The notes under the pieces: generated by a model
Told to the model about the DNA's origin: nothing
The model's input: only the letters and a program-made list of their open reading frames with translations
The model's database searches: none
Assembly: GCF_014205165.1 (NCBI RefSeq)
Contig: NZ_JACHMZ010000001.1
Location: 4,322,501 to 4,386,500, forward strand
DNA: 64,000 nt
Reading direction: 5' to 3'
DNA from: Micromonospora carbonacea
Lineage (GTDB): Bacteria > Actinomycetota > Actinomycetes > Mycobacteriales > Micromonosporaceae
Shown here: one piece after another, positions 43,370 to 55,043 of the stretch
How the letters are laid out: each line of letters starts with the position of its first letter
Numbering within the stretch: the stretch's first letter is position 1
Position numbers and translations under genes: made by a program

Positions 43370-44059
43370 GTGGTACTCACGAAATCCCGGTCGCCCATCC
43401 GGTCCAACGTCGGCCTGAAGGCCGTCATGGCGGTGACGGGCATCCTGCTGGTGCTGTTCCTCGTCGCGCACATGCTCGGCAACCTGAAGATCTTCACGGG
43501 CGAGACCGCGTTCGACCACTACGCGCACTGGCTGCGGGAGATCGGCACCCCGCTGCTGCCGTCGACCTGGTTCCTGTGGATCCAGCGCACCGCGCTGCTC
43601 GCGGCCGTGCTGGCCCACATCGGGGCCGCCACGGTGCTCGCGGTGCGCGCCCGCGCGGCCCGCCCGGTCCGGTACGCGCACCGCAAGAAGGTCAACGGCA
43701 GCTACGCGGCCCGCACGATGCGCTGGGGCGGCGTGATCATCCTGCTCTTCGTGATCTACCACATCCTGGACCTGACCACCGGCCACCTCAACCCCGAGGG
43801 CGTCCCGGGCCGCCCGTACGGCAACGTGGTCGCCGACTTCGCGCCGGAGCGGTGGTACGTCACCCTCTTCTACACGCTGGCGGTCGTGGCGCTCGGGTTC
43901 CACCTGCGCCACGGCGCGTTCAGCGCGTTCCGCAGCCTCGGCCAGCAGACCCCCGCCGGGGAGCGCCGGGCGCGCGCCGCCGCGCTGGGCTTCGCCGTCG
44001 TGCTCTGCGCCGGCTACCTCGTGGTCCCCTTCGCCGTACTCACCGGATTGGTGGCCTGA
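43370..44059 (+). CDS. sdhC: Succinate dehydrogenase cytochrome b subunit
   Basis: Membrane anchor of 229 residues with five helices and conserved His residues for haem b ([32 protein letters not shown]). It matches the single-subunit b558 type (TIGR02046-like) that reacts with menaquinone and needs no SdhD. GTG 43370 fits the leaderless promoter and starts [20 protein letters not shown] after two residues; ATG 43328 upstream lacks support. First gene of sdhCAB, two bases before sdhA. Confidence 0.93.
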   Translation: MVLTKSRSPIRSNVGLKAVMAVTGILLVLFLVAHMLGNLKIFTGETAFDHYAHWLREIGTPLLPSTWFLWIQRTALLAAVLAHIGAATVLAVRARAARPVRYAHRKKVNGSYAARTMRWGGVIILLFVIYHILDLTTGHLNPEGVPGRPYGNVVADFAPERWYVTLFYTLAVVALGFHLRHGAFSAFRSLGQQTPAGERRARAAALGFAVVLCAGYLVVPFAVLTGLVA

Positions 44060-44061
44060 CC

Positions 44062-45995
<1,934 letters not shown>

Positions 45996-45999
<4 letters not shown>

Positions 46000-46757
46000 A
46001 CCTGACCCTGCGCATCTGGCGCCAGTCCGGCCCCGCCGACAAGGGCCGGATGGTGACCTACCAGGTCGACGACGTCTCCCCCGACATGTCGTTCCTGGAG
46101 ATGCTCGACGTGCTCAACGAACGGCTGATCCTCTCCGGCGAGGAGCCGGTGGCGTTCGACCACGACTGCCGCGAGGGCATCTGCGGCATGTGCGGCCTGA
46201 TGATCAACGGTGACGCGCACGGTCCGCAGCGCGGCACCACCGCCTGCCAGCTGCACATGCGACAGTTCTCCGACGGCGACACGATCGACATCGAGCCGTG
46301 GCGGGCGCGGGCCTTTCCGGTGATCAAGGATCTGGTGGTCAACCGGAGCGCCTTCGACAAGATCATCGCCGCCGGCGGGTACATCACCGCGCCGACCGGC
46401 AGCGCCCCCGAGGCCCACTCCGTGCCGGTCCCCAAGGCCGACGCCGACGCCGCGTTCTCCTCGGCCGCCTGCATCGGCTGCGGCGCCTGCGTGGCGGCCT
46501 GCCCGAACGGTTCCGGCATGCTGTTCACCGCCGCCAAGGTCACCCAGCTCTCGCTGCTGCCGCAGGGCCAGCCGGAGCGGTACACCCGGGTCCTCGGCAT
46601 GGTCGACGCGCACGACGAGGCGGGCTTCGGCGGCTGCACCAACACCGGCGAGTGCACCGCGGTCTGCCCGAAGGGCATCCCGCTGAACACCATCGGCCGG
46701 CTCAACCGCGACTACCTGGCGGCCACCGCCAAGCGCGGCGGCACCCCCGGCTCCTGA
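45996..46757 (+). CDS. sdhB: Succinate dehydrogenase iron-sulfur subunit
   Basis: Electron-transfer subunit of 253 residues. The N-terminal [2Fe-2S] ligands are in [12 protein letters not shown] with a later Cys in GTTACQLH. The [4Fe-4S] and [3Fe-4S] ligands are in [13 protein letters not shown] and [15 protein letters not shown]. It passes electrons from SdhA FAD to the membrane subunit. GTG 45996 overlaps the sdhA stop by four bases. The last 13 bases, including the stop, are duplicated in tandem at 46758-46770 outside the gene. Confidence 0.96.
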
Positions 46758-46811
46758 CCCCGGCTCCTGACCCGAGCCCCGACTCCAGCCCCGGGTCCCG
46801 CCATCCGACGC

Positions 46812-46846
46812 GCCGGCCGCCGTGCCCCTCCGGGCCGGCGGCCGGC
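46812..46846. terminator. Hairpin terminator after sdhB
   Basis: A perfect 11-bp stem (GCCGGCCGCCG at 46812-46822 with its complement at 46836-46846) has a 13-nt loop, 54 bp after the sdhB stop. No T-run follows. Confidence 0.6.
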
Positions 46847-46895
46847 TCCGTTCCCGGCGGCCGCAGTCGCTGGAGAGGACCACCCGTCGGGGGCA

Positions 46896-47233
46896 CTAGG
46901 GAGCTGAGTCAGATACGACATCGCACCCACAGCCCACAGCCCTTTCGGCGCGGTGCGCGGACTGCCTGACGCGCGGAGCGCCCGGCGCAGAGTGCCCGGC
47001 CGGAATGCCCGACGCGGACTGCCTGGCGCGGAATGCCCGGCCCGGACTGCCTGGCGCACGCCGTGCCCGCGCTGGTGCACTGGGTGCCGGGGGCGGCGCA
47101 CCCGCCGCCGACTACCGGCGCGCGGATGCGCGGGGTGCCGGGTGATGGTGCGCGGGCTGCCGGATGGTGGCGCGCTGGCGCGCCGCGAGTCAGCCACGGC
47201 AGCCGTGAGTCAGCTACGACATCAGCTCCCTAG
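46896..47233. repeat. 338-bp palindrome-bounded non-coding element
   Basis: The 676-bp gap between sdhB and the alcohol dehydrogenase gene holds no convincing gene but an ordered repeat. Ends are the perfect 12-bp inverted repeat CTAGGGAGCTGA (46896-46907) and TCAGCTCCCTAG (47222-47233). Inside the ends, TGAGTCAGMTACGACATC occurs as a direct repeat at 46905-46922 and 47206-47223, with a degenerate third copy GAGTCAGCCACGGC just before. Joining the two direct repeats would restore one compact palindrome of about 37 bp, as if a short palindromic element had been expanded or interrupted. There is no transposase. CTAG is rare in such GC-rich DNA. Confidence 0.75.
46955..47058 (+). repeat. Degenerate 14-15-bp tandem repeats inside the palindromic element
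   Basis: About seven imperfect units alternate between GGACTGCCTGRCGC and GGAATGCCCGRCGC-like forms. They start near GCGCGGACTGCCTGAC and end near 47058. The order suggests slippage-driven growth rather than coding sequence. Confidence 0.65.
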
Positions 47234-47433
47234 GCGCGGTCGGCGGTTCCTGCCCCTCGGCGTCCCCCGCCCCGGGCCAGCCCGTCCCCCGGTCGCCCCG
47301 CCCCTCGACGTGCCCGGGTCCCGCGCGGGCACACGCCCGCGGCCGGGCCGCCGCCCGCCCGCCCGCGCGGTTCAAGCACCGGCAGCCGGGTAGCAGTCCG
47401 GGGGACGGCACGCCGACGAGGGGACACACGGGC

Positions 47434-48618
47434 ATGAAGGCACTGACCTGGCAGGGCAGGCGGGACGTTCGGGTCGAGGACGTGCCCGACCCGCGCATCG
47501 AGGAGCCGACGGACGCGATCGTCCGGATCACCTCCACCGCGATCTGCGGATCGGACCTGCACCTGTACGAGGTGCTCGGGCCGTACCTGAAGCCCGGTGA
47601 CGTCCTCGGCCACGAGCCGATGGGCATCGTCGAGGAGGTCGGGCCCGGGGTGACCCGGCTCAGGCCGGGCGACCGGGTCGTGGTCCCGTTCAACATCGCC
47701 TGCGGATCGTGCTGGATGTGCGACCGGCAGCTCTACGCCCAGTGTGAGACCACCCAGGTCACGGCCGAGGGCAAGGGCGCGGCGCTGTTCGGCTACACCT
47801 CGCTGTACGGGTCGGTGCCCGGCGGGCAGGCCGAGTACCTGCGGGTGCCGCACGCCCAGTTCGGCCCGATCAAGGTCCCGCAGACCGGCCCGGACGAGCG
47901 GTGGCTGTACCTGTCCGACATCCTGCCGACCGCCTGGCAGGCGGTGCGGTACGCCGACACCCCGCCCGGCGGCACGCTCGCCGTGTTCGGGCTCGGCCCG
48001 GTCGGGCAGTTCTGCGCCCGGATCGGCCGGCACCTCGGCGCGGGCCGGGTGATCGGCCTGGACCTGGTGCCGGAGCGGCTGGAGATGGCCCGCCGGCACG
48101 GCGTCGAGGCGCTCGACGTCAGCCAGCTCGACGACGTGCCGGGCGCGCTGATCGACCTGGTCGACGGGCGCGGCCCCGACGCCGTGATCGACGCGGTCGG
48201 CATGGAGGCCCACGGCTCCACCTCGGGGAAGCTCGCCCAGACCGCCGCCGGCCTGCTGCCGGACCGGCTGGCCGACGCGATGATCGACCGGGCCGGCGTG
48301 GACCGGCTGACCGTGCTCAAGGCCGCCCTCAAGGCGGTCCGCCGGGGCGGCACCGTCTCGATCTCCGGCGTGTACGGCGGCGAGGTCGACCCGCTGCCGC
48401 TGATGGAGATGTTCGACCGTGGCGTTCAACTGCGGATGGGGCAGTGCCACGTGCGCCGGTGGACCGACGAGATCGTCCCGCTGCTCGCCGGGGACGACGA
48501 CCCGCTGGGCGTGGCGGACCTGCGGACCCACCGGATGCCGCTGGCGCGCGCGCCGCAGGCGTACGAGATGTTCCAGAAGAAGGAGGACGGCTGCGTCAAG
48601 GTCGTGCTCGCGCCGTGA
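47434..48618 (+). CDS. Zinc-dependent alcohol dehydrogenase (formaldehyde-dehydrogenase-like)
   Basis: Medium-chain dehydrogenase of 394 residues. Catalytic zinc ligands lie in AICGSDLH and GHEPMG, and structural zinc ligands in CGSCWMCDRQLYAQC. The coenzyme fold is LAVFGLGPVGQFCARIG, with Asp after (GLDLVPERLEMARRHG) favouring NAD. The C-terminal insert with HGSTSGKLAQTAAG resembles the glutathione-independent formaldehyde dehydrogenase-like subgroup common in actinomycetes. The ATG is preceded by GAGGGG at about ten bases. The true substrate is uncertain. Confidence 0.92.
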   Translation: MKALTWQGRRDVRVEDVPDPRIEEPTDAIVRITSTAICGSDLHLYEVLGPYLKPGDVLGHEPMGIVEEVGPGVTRLRPGDRVVVPFNIACGSCWMCDRQLYAQCETTQVTAEGKGAALFGYTSLYGSVPGGQAEYLRVPHAQFGPIKVPQTGPDERWLYLSDILPTAWQAVRYADTPPGGTLAVFGLGPVGQFCARIGRHLGAGRVIGLDLVPERLEMARRHGVEALDVSQLDDVPGALIDLVDGRGPDAVIDAVGMEAHGSTSGKLAQTAAGLLPDRLADAMIDRAGVDRLTVLKAALKAVRRGGTVSISGVYGGEVDPLPLMEMFDRGVQLRMGQCHVRRWTDEIVPLLAGDDDPLGVADLRTHRMPLARAPQAYEMFQKKEDGCVKVVLAP

Positions 48619-48718
48619 GTCGTCGGTCACGATGAGCGACCGCCGGGCACACGGAAAGCGACGACTTCGCCTAGGGTGGCGGGACGGACGATCCGTTACC
48701 ACCCACGGGGAGACACGA

Positions 48719-49726
48719 GTGACGATCAGAGTGAACCGCAGGGCCGCGCTGGGCATCGGCACGGTGGCCACCGCCGGCACGGTGCTCGGCGCCGCCGCGC
48801 CCGCCTCCGCCGCCGGCCGGCCCCGGGCGGCGGCCACCCCGGCCGAGGCCGCCGCCCAGGTCGCCGCGGGCTACGCGCAGGAGACCGCGCGGGCCGGGGG
48901 CAACTGGCAGGCGTACGTGAGCGTCGCCAACGGCTCCGCCGCGCCGCTGGTGGCCGTCGCCGACGAGGCGGACCGGCGGATCGAGGCGTACAGCGTCAAC
49001 AAGATCGCCGTGGCCGTGGCGGTGCTGGACAAGGTCGACCGGGGGCTGCTCACGCTCGCCCAGCGGGTCGACGTGACCGCGTCCATCGTGATCCCCGGCG
49101 GCGACGGCATCTTCAGCCTCGACGGCGCGTACCCGAGCAGCGTCACCCTGGGGCACGCCCTGGCGGCCCTGCTGACGGTCTCCGACGACACCGCCGTGCG
49201 GCTCTGCGGCCTGGTCTGCCCGGCCGCCGAGCTGAACCAGATCCTCGTCGCGAAGGGCTTCCCGAACACGCAGGTGCAGCCGGTGGCCAACCCGAACCGG
49301 TTCTACCTCGGCACGAGCACCCCACGGGAGACGCACGACCTGCTGCGGAAGCTGGTGGGCGGCACGCTGCTGTCGGCGTCCTCGACGGCGTTCCTGCTCG
49401 GCCTGCTGCGCTCCCCCATCGCGTTCACCGACGGGGTGCGGCGCGAGATGTCCTCGACCGAGCGGGCGCGGGTCGCCACCAAGGCGGGCTGGTTCGACAC
49501 GGCCCGGCACGAGGCCGGGATCGTCTTCGACGCCGCCGGCGCGCCGGTGCTGACGTACGCGCTGTTCGCCGACGGGCAGGCCGGCGCGGGCGACTTCGGC
49601 GCGACCCACCCGGCGGTGCAGGCCCGGGCCCGGCTGGGCCGCGTCTTCCTGACCGCCGTCGCGGGGCTGGCCGGCGTCGGCCCGGCCCACCGGGCCGTCG
49701 TCCAGCGGCCGAGCAACGGCGGCTGA
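48719..49726 (+). CDS. Tat-exported serine hydrolase of the class A beta-lactamase fold
   Basis: Exported protein of 335 residues. A Tat signal includes NRRAALGIGTVATAGTVLG and ends near ASAAG. The beta-lactamase-type motifs are SVNK (Ser92, Lys95), SDD in place of SDN, and KAG in place of KTG (ATKAGWFDTARHEAG). A convincing Glu166-type omega loop is not obvious. True beta-lactamase activity is therefore uncertain; many actinobacterial relatives have unknown roles. GTG 48719 follows GGGGAGA; TAGGGT at 48672-48677 may be its -10 box. Confidence 0.87.
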   Translation: MTIRVNRRAALGIGTVATAGTVLGAAAPASAAGRPRAAATPAEAAAQVAAGYAQETARAGGNWQAYVSVANGSAAPLVAVADEADRRIEAYSVNKIAVAVAVLDKVDRGLLTLAQRVDVTASIVIPGGDGIFSLDGAYPSSVTLGHALAALLTVSDDTAVRLCGLVCPAAELNQILVAKGFPNTQVQPVANPNRFYLGTSTPRETHDLLRKLVGGTLLSASSTAFLLGLLRSPIAFTDGVRREMSSTERARVATKAGWFDTARHEAGIVFDAAGAPVLTYALFADGQAGAGDFGATHPAVQARARLGRVFLTAVAGLAGVGPAHRAVVQRPSNGG

Positions 49727-49836
49727 TCCACGCCACGCGGCGAGCGGGCCGCACCCGCGCGCCCGGCTGCGCGGCGCGCGGGTGCGGTGGCGGACTACGG
49801 TGTACTGCGGGACACCGGCGGAGGGGGCGGGACACG

Positions 49837-50979
49837 ATGGAGGCACCAGCGGAACAGGCCGCCCAGCGGGCCTTGGCGCGCCGGCTGCGCGGCGCGGCCG
49901 GGCTCGCCGCACTGGCGGGCCTGGCCTGGGTGGCCCGCGACGTGCCGGCCGCCCTGGGCGGGCGGCTCAGCGGGGCCCGCGCCGAGCGGGCCGCCCGCTC
50001 CCCGCAGTTCCGCGACGGCGCCTTCCGCAACCGGGCGAGCACCCGCACCATGGCCGGCTCGCCCGACCGCAACCTGGTCCGCGAGCTGATCTTCGGCAAG
50101 CAGAAGCGCCGGCCGACCGCCGCCGTGCCGCTGGTGCGCCCGGCCGACCCGCCGGCCGCCGCCACCGACCGCGAGCTGGGCGTCGTCTGGTATGGCCACG
50201 CCTCCGCGCTGATCGAGATCGAGGGTCACCGGGTGCTGGTCGACCCGGTGTGGAGCGACCGGTGCTCGCCGTCGGCGCTGCTCGGGCCGCGCCGGCTGCA
50301 CGAGCCCCCGGTGGGCCTGCACGAACTGCCCACCGTGGACGCGGTCGTGATCTCCCACGACCACTACGACCACCTCGACATGGCCACCGTGCGGGCGCTG
50401 ACCGCCGGCCAGTCCGCGCCGTTCGTGGTGCCCCTGGGCGTCGGGGCGCACCTGGAGCGGTGGGGCGTGCCGGAGGACCGGATCGTCGAGCTGGACTGGG
50501 CGGAGAGCCACCGGATCGGCGGGCTGACCATCACCGCGACCGCCGCCCAGCACTTCTCCGGCCGGGGGTTGCGCCGCGACGGCACGCTGTGGAGTTCGTG
50601 GGTGGTGGCCGGGGCCCACCGCCGGGTCTTCTACACCGGCGACTCCGGCTACTTCGACGGCTACGCCGAGATCGGCGCCGAGCACGGCCCGTTCGACGTG
50701 ACGCTGATCCAGATCGGCGCGTACGACCGGGCGTGGCCGAGCATCCACATGTTCCCCGAGGAGGCCGTCGCCGCCCACCTCGACCTGCGCGGCGGGCTGC
50801 TCCTGCCGGTGCACTGGGCGACGTTCAACCTGGCCCTGCACGACTGGTCGGAGCCGGTGGACCGGCTGTGGGCGGAGGCGAAGGCCCGCGACGTGCGGTT
50901 GGCGGTGCCCCGGCCCGGCGAGCGGGTGGTCGTCGACGACCCGCCGGCGGTCGACGGCTGGTGGCAGTCGATCGCCTGA
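49837..50979 (+). CDS. MBL-fold metallohydrolase (NAPE-PLD/UlaG-like)
   Basis: Metallo-beta-lactamase-fold hydrolase of 380 residues. The metal motif is ISHDHYDHLD (HxHxDH), with later ligands in FYTGDSGYFDGY and LPVHWATFNLALHDW. The N-terminus has a hydrophobic segment (GAAGLAALAGLAWVARDV) that may anchor it to the membrane. The pattern, with WYGHASALIEIEGHRVLVDP, matches the group containing NAPE-type phospholipase D and UlaG-like lactonases. ATG 49837 is preceded by GGAGGGGGCGG. Substrate unknown; an exported or inner-face lipid hydrolase is possible. Confidence 0.9.
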   Translation: MEAPAEQAAQRALARRLRGAAGLAALAGLAWVARDVPAALGGRLSGARAERAARSPQFRDGAFRNRASTRTMAGSPDRNLVRELIFGKQKRRPTAAVPLVRPADPPAAATDRELGVVWYGHASALIEIEGHRVLVDPVWSDRCSPSALLGPRRLHEPPVGLHELPTVDAVVISHDHYDHLDMATVRALTAGQSAPFVVPLGVGAHLERWGVPEDRIVELDWAESHRIGGLTITATAAQHFSGRGLRRDGTLWSSWVVAGAHRRVFYTGDSGYFDGYAEIGAEHGPFDVTLIQIGAYDRAWPSIHMFPEEAVAAHLDLRGGLLLPVHWATFNLALHDWSEPVDRLWAEAKARDVRLAVPRPGERVVVDDPPAVDGWWQSIA

Positions 50980-51134
50980 GGCGACCGCCGCCCGCCCGGC
51001 CCGCCGCCCGGCTCGTAACCCGGGCCGTCTCCCCTCGTTGGACCAGACCTAGTCGCCGTTATCGGCAGCCGTCGCGAACGGGCGTCGCCCCACCGGGCAC
51101 CGCCGTCCGCCGAGGAGACGACAAGGACACGGTC

Positions 51135-52355
51135 GTGGGCAACCTTCGCATCGCCATCCTGCTGCGCACGGCCGAGGGCTGCCTCTGGACGCTTCCGCAG
51201 ATCGACGAGCTGCGGCGGCGCGGCCACGAGGTGATCGTGATCCTCCCCGCAGGTCCGGGCGCGCTGCGGGAGCGGCTGCGGGAGCGCGGCGTCGAGACGG
51301 TCGACTCCCCGTTCCACTTCCGGTTCCGCCCCACGCCGGGGGCGGTGCGGGGGCTGTGGCGACTGCGCCGGCTGCTGCGCGCGCTCCGGCCCGACGTCCT
51401 GAACTACCACCTGTACGCGGCGGCCCTGGCCGCCCGGGCAGCGGCGTTCCGGCTCCCGCTGCGCCGGGTGCACATGGTCGCCGGGCCGCTCTACCTGGAG
51501 TCGCCGGTGGTCCGGCCCGTAGAGCGCCTGCTGTGGCGGCTGGACGACCTCATCATCTGCTGCACGCAGCACATCTCGACGCACTACCAGGCCCTCGGCT
51601 GCCCGGCCGAGCGGCGGCCGGTGGCCCAGTACGGGGTCGACCTGGGCCACTTCGACCCCGCCCGGGTGGGGCCGACCGGCACCGCCGCCCCGACCCGCGC
51701 CACGGCCCGCGCCTCGGTCCGGGCGGAGCTCGGCCTCGACGACGACGTCTTCGTCGCGCTCATGGTGGCCAACACGTACACGCCGAAACGGATCGCGTTC
51801 CGCGGCCAGAACATCAAGGGCCACGACGTCCTGCTGGCGGCGTGGCGCGACTTCCACGCCGCACACCCACGGTCCCGGCTGCTGATGGCGGGGGTGGGCT
51901 TCACCGAGGCCGGCGAGGCGCACCGCCGGCGGCTGATGGACAGGTTCGCCGACGACCGGAGCGTCGTGTGGTTGGGCCGCCTGCCCGACCTGCGCCCCTA
52001 CTTCCTGGCCGCCGACGTCAACGTGACGCCGTCGCTGTCGGAGGGCAGCAACGGGGTGGTGCGCGAGGCGTCCGCCATGGGCCGTCCCAGCATCGTCAGC
52101 GACGCCGGTGGGCTGCCCGAGGCGGTGGACGGCAGCTTCGCCTGGATCGTGCCGCGCGGCGACGCGGCGGCCCTGGGGGAGGCGCTTGCGACCGCCCACC
52201 GCGCCTTCGTCGCCGGGGAACTCGACGGCATGGGTCGCCGCGCGCGGGAGCACGCGTTGCGGGCCTTCGACCGCACGGCGGCGGCGGAGGCGGTGGCCGA
52301 CATGGTGACGGGGCGTCCTGCCGCGGACCGGGCCGCCGACGTGCCGGTTCCGTAA
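51135..52355 (+). CDS. GT4-type glycosyltransferase, paralogue A
   Basis: GT-B fold glycosyltransferase of 406 residues. The N-terminal domain begins LRIAILLRTAEGCLWTLPQI; the C-terminal domain has KRIAFRGQNIKGHDVLLAAW and the nucleotide-sugar site SLSEGSNGVVREASAMGRPS, with the Glu typical of GT4. GTG 51135 follows AAGGA at eight bases. It is similar along its whole length to the gene at 55044, indicating duplication. It lies 73 bp upstream of a DegT aminotransferase on the same strand, so it likely transfers an amino sugar or works on the same glycan. Acceptor unknown. Confidence 0.9.
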   Translation: MGNLRIAILLRTAEGCLWTLPQIDELRRRGHEVIVILPAGPGALRERLRERGVETVDSPFHFRFRPTPGAVRGLWRLRRLLRALRPDVLNYHLYAAALAARAAAFRLPLRRVHMVAGPLYLESPVVRPVERLLWRLDDLIICCTQHISTHYQALGCPAERRPVAQYGVDLGHFDPARVGPTGTAAPTRATARASVRAELGLDDDVFVALMVANTYTPKRIAFRGQNIKGHDVLLAAWRDFHAAHPRSRLLMAGVGFTEAGEAHRRRLMDRFADDRSVVWLGRLPDLRPYFLAADVNVTPSLSEGSNGVVREASAMGRPSIVSDAGGLPEAVDGSFAWIVPRGDAAALGEALATAHRAFVAGELDGMGRRAREHALRAFDRTAAAEAVADMVTGRPAADRAADVPVP

Positions 52356-52428
52356 CGTCCACGCGCGATCTCGGTTAACTGGGTGTAAGCGCCACGGATC
52401 ACCACGTACCTGTCGCCCGGAGGCCCTG

Positions 52429-53592
<1,164 letters not shown>

Positions 53593-53685
53593 CCGCCCCC
53601 GGCCGCCCGGGCGGGCGGCAGCGTGGGGGCGGGCGGGCGACGTCTCCCGCCCCGGGCCCGACCGGACCCGGTCAGGGCGTGCCGG

Positions 53686-54726
53686 TCACCGGGCCAGCGC
53701 CGGGTCGCACAGGGCCAGTTCCGCCCGGACCTGCGGGAGGGTGAGCAGCAGCTCCACGATCTCCGGCACGTCCAGCCGCCGGGCGGTGGCGGAGCTGAGC
53801 TCGGGCAGCGCCGGCAGCCCGATCCGGCCCTCGGTCACGTAGGACGCGTAGCTGAGCCGCCTGGCGTCGACCGGCAGCCGGTAGAAGTCGCCGAAGTCCT
53901 CGGCGCGGGCCAGCTCCTCGCGGCTGGCCATCGTCTCGAACTGCTTCTCGCCGTGGCGGACGCCGATCACGTCGTACTTCGGGGGCACGTCGAAGAGCTG
54001 GCACAGGGCGACGACGAGATCCCCCACCGTGCAGGCCCCGGCCTTGCGGACGAAGATGTCGCCGGCCCGGGCGTGCTGGAACGCGTGCTCGACCAGCTCC
54101 ACGGAGTCGGCCAGCGACATCATGAACCGCGTCATGTCGGGATCGGTGACGGTGGGCACGACCCCGGCCTTGATCTGCTCGATGAAGATCGGGATCACGG
54201 AGCCCCGCGAGTACATGACGTTGCCGTACCGGACGCAGGAGACGACCGTCGCGCCGCCCGAGCCGCCCCGGGCGTGGGCCTGCGCCAGCTTCTCCATCAT
54301 TCCCTTGCTCATGCCCATCGCGCTGACCGGGTGAACCGCCTTGTCGGTGCTCAGCATCACCACGGAGCCGACCCCGTGCCGGTCCGCCGCCTCGATCACG
54401 TTCGCGCTGCCCACGACGTTGGTCCGGAACGCCTCCAGCGGGAAGAACTCGCAGGAGGGCACCTGCTTGAGCGCCGCGGCGTGGAAGACGAAGTCGACGC
54501 CCCGGGTGGCGCGCAGGACGCTGTCGAGGTCCCGGACGTCACCGAGGTGGTAGGAGACCCGGTCGTCGGCGAGGGTCCGCCGCATGACGTCCTGCTTGGC
54601 CTCGTCCCGGCTGAGGACGCGCACCTCCGCGACGTCGCGGTCCAGCAGCCGCCGCACCATCGTCTGACCGAACGAGCCGGTCCCTCCGGTGATCAGCACA
54701 CGGCGACCAACAGTCGAGCAAGTCAT
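53686..54726 (-). CDS. CapE/WbjB-like UDP-N-acetylglucosamine 4,6-dehydratase
   Basis: SDR-family dehydratase of 346 residues. The cofactor motif is LITGGTGSFGQTMVRRLL. FHAAALKQVPSCEFFPLEAF and STDKAVHPVSAMGMSKGMME fit the CapE/WbjB/PseB branch; a Met stands where most SDRs have Tyr in YxxxK, as I recall for CapE. These enzymes make UDP-4-keto-6-deoxy-N-acetylhexosamines, some with C5 inversion. ATG 54726 follows AGGAGAAC; the longer frame to 54867 is rejected. It is convergent with the aminotransferase gene and divergent from glycosyltransferase paralogue B. Confidence 0.9.
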   Translation of the reverse strand: MTCSTVGRRVLITGGTGSFGQTMVRRLLDRDVAEVRVLSRDEAKQDVMRRTLADDRVSYHLGDVRDLDSVLRATRGVDFVFHAAALKQVPSCEFFPLEAFRTNVVGSANVIEAADRHGVGSVVMLSTDKAVHPVSAMGMSKGMMEKLAQAHARGGSGGATVVSCVRYGNVMYSRGSVIPIFIEQIKAGVVPTVTDPDMTRFMMSLADSVELVEHAFQHARAGDIFVRKAGACTVGDLVVALCQLFDVPPKYDVIGVRHGEKQFETMASREELARAEDFGDFYRLPVDARRLSYASYVTEGRIGLPALPELSSATARRLDVPEIVELLLTLPQVRAELALCDPALAR

Positions 54727-55043
54727 CCAAGTTCTCCTATTTCTTGGAGCGGCGCCGGCCTTCCTGGCTCCGCGCAACAGCCACTGCGGACGGTCACGGG
54801 CCGCCGAGCTGCACGGCATCCGGTTCAACGAAGGGCCAGAGTACAGGGAAACGCCAGAAAGGTGCATATTGTCCGCTTCCTCGCCGCCGGCCGACCGCGC
54901 GACGGTCCGGCCACCCGCCCCGGGGACCGGCCGTGGCCAACGGGGTGGTCCGGTCGTTCAACCGGGGTGGAGCCCGTTCGCCGCCCGCAGGGACGCCTCC
55001 GCCGCCGTCCAGCCCGCCCGCCCGCCGCCCGGAGAGAACCGCC
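54727..55043. other. Intergenic region between divergent glycan genes
   Basis: This 317-bp spacer must hold divergent promoters for the CapE-like gene and glycosyltransferase B. A less GC-rich patch near 54835-54875 contains GCATATTGT, which could be part of a promoter in either direction, but no -35/-10 pair is convincing. No gene or repeat was found. Confidence 0.5.

Noticed and set aside
46745-46770. 13-bp tandem duplication at the sdhB stop codon
   Set aside because: Real but small; it leaves the coding sequence and stop unchanged, so it is mentioned only under sdhB.
46953-47393. Open frames over the repeat element downstream of sdhB
   Set aside because: They merely read through degenerate tandem repeats, lack ribosome binding sites and match no family.
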